A stretch of DNA of 9,046 nucleotides from Gammaproteobacteria bacterium. GTDB taxonomy: Bacteria; Pseudomonadota; Gammaproteobacteria; UBA9214. The stretch covers positions 1-9,046 of the forward strand of contig JAHKKL010000053.1 of the NCBI GenBank assembly GCA_020027635.1, in the 5' to 3' direction. The translations under genes and the position numbers were made by a program. How positions within the stretch are numbered: the stretch's first letter is position 1; every line of letters starts with the position of its first letter. Below the pieces are notes generated by a model. It worked only from the letters and a program-made list of their open reading frames with translations. It was not told the origin of the DNA and searched no databases. Positions 7,714 through 9,046 of the stretch are shown here, piece by piece.

Positions 7714-7920
7714 CTACTTGCTTTTCCCGTAGCGGCGGCGGAACTTGTCCACTCGACCGCCAGAGTCGACGATCTTCTGTTTGCCGGTATAAAACGGATG
7801 GCATTGCGAGCATACCTCGATATTGAGATCCCTGCCGACCGTTGAGCGCGTTGTGATGATCGAGCCGCAACTGCAAGTGACCTTGATATCCCCGTATGCG
7901 GGATGTATGTCGGATTTCAT
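7714..7920 (-). CDS. rpmE: 50S ribosomal protein L31, zinc-binding (four-Cys) type
   Basis: L31 is a small protein of the large ribosomal subunit that bridges to the 30S head. The 68-residue product MKSDIHPAYGDIKVTC... has Cys16, Cys18, Cys37 and Cys40 (CSC and CSQC), the zinc ligands of the C+ form, and ends with the typical VDKFRRRYGK. The open frame extends 15 codons further upstream, but the ATG at 7918-7920 matches L31 N-termini and has GAGGT 4 nt upstream, so it is the start. A candidate promoter lies at 8002-8030 and a strong hairpin terminator follows at 7656-7684. The C+ form can store zinc; a zinc-free paralogue, if any, is not in this window. Confidence 0.97.
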   Translation of the reverse strand: MKSDIHPAYGDIKVTCSCGSIITTRSTVGRDLNIEVCSQCHPFYTGKQKIVDSGGRVDKFRRRYGKSK

Positions 7921-8001
7921 AACTACCTCGAAAATTTCGGCTTTTCGCCTTGCGCCGGGTCGCACAGGGCATTTTGCGTGGCTACCATGAAAAGGTCGCG
8001 T

Positions 8002-8030
8002 ATAGTACTTTATAGACAGCTGTGCGGCAA
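8002..8030 (-). promoter_or_regulatory. Candidate promoter of rpmE
   Basis: On the minus strand TTGCCG (8025-8030) and TACTAT (8002-8007) are separated by 17 bp, each matching the sigma70 consensus at 4 of 6 positions. Transcription would start near 7995, about 75 nt before rpmE. A 6-bp hairpin (TCCCGC/GCGGGA, 8033-8049) lies between the DUF3135 stop and this promoter, but it lacks a T-tract, so it is not a clear terminator. Confidence 0.45.
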
Positions 8031-8049
8031 GCTCCCGCTCCTGGCGGGA

Positions 8050-8397
8050 TTACTCGAAAGGGATGATCTTGGCCGATGGTTTGTCCCTGGCCGCGGGGAA
8101 TCGTAGTGTGTCGTTCGGGTGGAGAAGGCAGTTCAGCAGCCCTTTGTCGCCGATCACCGACTCCCATAACATTCGATTCATGCGCAGGCAGGCGATCATG
8201 GGTGTGCGTGAGGTTTTGCGTATCTGGTTGAGTTTCCATTGCATCCGACGCAGGCGCTGTTGTTTGTGTGCCGGGGCGCGCAAGATGGCCTCATTAATGA
8301 TCCGGTCCCGGCAATCTTCGAATGCCTGGGGATCTGACCTGGCAAGGGCAGACCATGCATCAAAATCTTGCGGTGGCGTGGATGGGGTGTTGCGCAT
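8050..8397 (-). CDS. DUF3135 domain protein
   Basis: A 115-residue cytoplasmic protein of the uncharacterised DUF3135 family, recognised by the pattern FDAWSALARSDPQAFEDCR (residues 12-30), then a basic helical stretch APAHKQQRLRRMQWKLNQIRK (41-61), then ACLRMNRMLWESVIGDKGLLNCL. The protein is probably all-helical and rich in Arg/Lys in its middle. No enzymatic motif, signal peptide or membrane segment is visible, and the function is unknown. The ATG at 8395-8397 has GGAGAT 4 nt upstream, a good ribosome binding site. It lies directly upstream of rpmE on the same strand with a 129-bp gap. A 7-bp hairpin sits just upstream of its ribosome binding site. Confidence 0.85.
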   Translation of the reverse strand: MRNTPSTPPQDFDAWSALARSDPQAFEDCRDRIINEAILRAPAHKQQRLRRMQWKLNQIRKTSRTPMIACLRMNRMLWESVIGDKGLLNCLLHPNDTLRFPAARDKPSAKIIPFE

Positions 8398-8413
8398 GGT
8401 GATCTCCGGTTCA

Positions 8414-8433
8414 TGCCGGGCAACGCCCCGGCA
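8414..8433 (-). other. Hairpin in the leader of the DUF3135 gene
   Basis: TGCCGGG (8414-8420) and CCCGGCA (8427-8433) form a 7-bp GC-rich stem with a 6-nt loop, 6 nt upstream of the GGAGAT ribosome binding site (8402-8407). It has no following T-tract on the minus strand. On the plus strand it is followed by ATTGTTGTTGTTCC, a poor terminator tail. A leader structure affecting translation is possible but unproven. Confidence 0.4.
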
Positions 8434-8548
8434 ATTGTTGTTGTTCCGGTATAAAAAAAGAATACCACAGCTGCTGAAGACTCAGTCGATGGATAGTGAG
8501 AATGTTTTGCAATTCCTTTGACGGCAATGAGTTATCAATCAAGAAACC

Positions 8549-8569
8549 TGTGGATAACTATGTGGATAG
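8549..8569. promoter_or_regulatory. Two tandem DnaA-box-like 9-mers
   Basis: TGTGGATAA (8549-8557) is the exact complement of the consensus DnaA box TTATCCACA, and TGTGGATAG (8561-8569) differs from it at one base. They are in the same orientation, 12 bp apart start to start, a spacing close to one helical turn. A weaker relative, TTATCAATC, lies at 8532-8540. The boxes lie about 150-170 bp upstream of the DUF3135 gene. Confidence 0.55.
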
Positions 8570-8635
8570 ATCAAGAGGAATACGCACCCGGTCACGATCT
8601 AATTCCCTGCAGGCGACCCATGGGATCCCCCGCGA

Positions 8636-8670
8636 TAGATAATAAAGTTTTGTAATACAATTAGATAATA
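8636..8670. repeat. AT-rich direct repeat flanking a palindrome
   Basis: Two exact copies of TAGATAATA (8636-8644 and 8662-8670), 26 bp apart start to start, flank the palindrome TTGTAATACAA (8650-8660: 5-bp arms around a central A). The whole element is strongly AT-rich compared with the flanking genes. It could be an operator for a dimeric regulator or an easily melted segment next to the DnaA-like boxes. The sequence alone does not decide. Confidence 0.5.
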
Positions 8671-8759
8671 TGCGATCAGCAGAGTTGTCGCTGATTCCGC
8701 GTCATTTTCACGCTGTGTTTCACAGGATTGTTAATAACTTGCTGCCTGTCTGTAATGAC

Positions 8760-8788
8760 TTGACATGCAGTATTTGGGATTTTTTATT
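8760..8788 (+). promoter_or_regulatory. Weak rightward promoter-like sequence
   Basis: A perfect -35 hexamer TTGACA (8760-8765) is followed after 17 bp by TTTATT (8783-8788, 4 of 6 to the -10 consensus). It would transcribe rightward, antisense to the partial gene at the right edge, and overlaps that gene's stop codon. No rightward gene is seen downstream in the window, so it may be chance. Confidence 0.22.
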
Positions 8789-9046
8789 CAATTTGCCGAT
8801 ACAGTGCGGTTCCTGGCCCATGCGCGCAGGCAACTCACCTGCTCCGTCATGCCCAGGGAAAGCAGCTGAGTCTGCTCAAGTTCATTGCGGATATGGTCGG
8901 TGTTGAGGGGCATCTGCTGCTCGCGCGCGAGGTACACGACGCCAGGAAGTCCTTTCCAATCCAGAGATGAGCCTGAAGGGGCGGTGTGAGTGAGTCTGTT
9001 CAGGCGGCCGGTTGTTGGGTTTTGTTGATGGAACGGAACAGTCGTG
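8788..9046 (-). CDS. C-terminal end of an unrecognised protein (runs off right edge)
   Basis: One minus-strand frame is open from the right edge (first full codon at 9045) to a TGA at 8788-8790, giving 85 residues. From about 8940 downward it reads like real coding sequence: codons end mostly in G or C (GTC GTG TAC CTC GCG CGC GAG and onward), giving VVYLAREQQMPLNTDHIRNE and then LEQTQLLSLGMTEQ. I do not recognise the family, and no motif, signal or membrane segment is visible. Further upstream the frame (TTVPFHQQNPTTGRLNRLTH) is less convincing, and a second frame ending RLFRSINKTQQPAA with a stop at 9000-9002 also looks protein-like. The right edge may therefore hold two genes, or one with a frameshift. 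By analogy with pseudomonads, priA could lie near here, but I see no PriA motif in this fragment. Confidence 0.5.
   Translation of the reverse strand, partial: TTVPFHQQNPTTGRLNRLTHTAPSGSSLDWKGLPGVVYLAREQQMPLNTDHIRNELEQTQLLSLGMTEQVSCLRAWARNRTVSAN

Larger units (their letters stand above)
8398..8787. other. 390-bp intergenic region upstream of the DUF3135 gene
   Basis: No convincing gene is visible in any frame. The stretch holds the DUF3135 leader with its hairpin (8414-8433), a pair of DnaA-box-like 9-mers (8549-8569), four GATC sites starting at 8569, 8596, 8624 and 8674, and an AT-rich repeat and palindrome element (8636-8670). A rightward -35-like TTGACA is at 8760-8765. I could not find a good minus-strand promoter for the DUF3135 gene, although one must lie here unless the gene is read through from the right-hand gene. 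Confidence 0.65.

Noticed and set aside
7921..7965. Fifteen-codon N-terminal extension of rpmE
   Set aside because: L31 proteins begin with M-K-x-x-I-H-P, and the ATG at 7920 has a well-placed GAGGT, so the extension is not used.
7679..7972. Upstream 98-codon extension of the nuclease frame
   Set aside because: It runs through rpmE in another frame and through the terminator. The encoded residues are unlike a protein domain, and the signal peptide begins only after the GTG at 7678.
8646..8682. Possible dif (XerC/XerD) recombination site near TATGCG
   Set aside because: About 7 of 11 positions match one dif arm, but the other arm matches only about 3 of 11, below what a functional dif needs.
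8670..8906. 78-codon plus-strand open frame at the right end
   Set aside because: It has no ribosome binding site, no recognisable motif, and overlaps the more coding-like minus-strand frame.

Overview
This window looks like chromosomal DNA of a gammaproteobacterium. The main evidence is a pilMNOPQ type IV pilus operon divergent from a class A penicillin-binding protein gene (mrcA/ponA), followed by a thermonuclease-family gene, rpmE (ribosomal protein L31) and a DUF3135 gene. From memory, Pseudomonas aeruginosa has a similar order (pilQPONM, ponA, nuclease, rpmE), but with a malic enzyme gene near the place where an LDH-like malate dehydrogenase sits here. Together with DUF3135, this suggests a non-enteric, possibly sulfur-oxidiser-like or Pseudomonas-related lineage. 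The genus cannot be fixed from the sequence alone.

Layout: 1-3180 (minus) holds pilM, pilN, pilO, pilP and the 5' part of pilQ, transcribed leftward from a strong sigma70-type promoter at 3231-3259. The genes are packed with ATGA overlaps or gaps of 1-18 nt. PilM (cytoplasmic actin-like), PilN and PilO (inner membrane), PilP (lipoprotein) and PilQ (outer-membrane secretin) form the alignment complex of the type IV pilus. pilP is broken as written: its N-terminal and C-terminal parts lie in different frames, and about 30 conserved residues between them are missing. 3414-5807 (plus) is an intact bifunctional PBP1A. 5822-6757 (minus) is malate dehydrogenase, convergent with mrcA with 14 bp between stop codons. 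6869-7678 (minus) is a secreted thermonuclease-like protein with a C-terminal OB-like extension. 7714-7920 (minus) is rpmE of the four-cysteine type, followed by a strong hairpin terminator that contains the apparent GTG start of the nuclease gene. 8050-8397 (minus) is the DUF3135 gene. 8398-8787 is a 390-bp intergenic stretch with two tandem DnaA-box-like 9-mers, four GATC sites and an AT-rich repeat/palindrome element. 8788-9046 (minus) is the C-terminal end of an unrecognised gene.

Most of the window is ordinary housekeeping and pilus chromosome. The points worth a second look are the pilP lesion, the rpmE terminator that overlaps the nuclease start, the origin-like intergenic element near 8.55-8.68 kb, the GGHDD active-site variant in Mdh, and the unresolved reading frames at the right edge. 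I see no clear novel multi-gene system, mobile element, CRISPR array or RNA gene.
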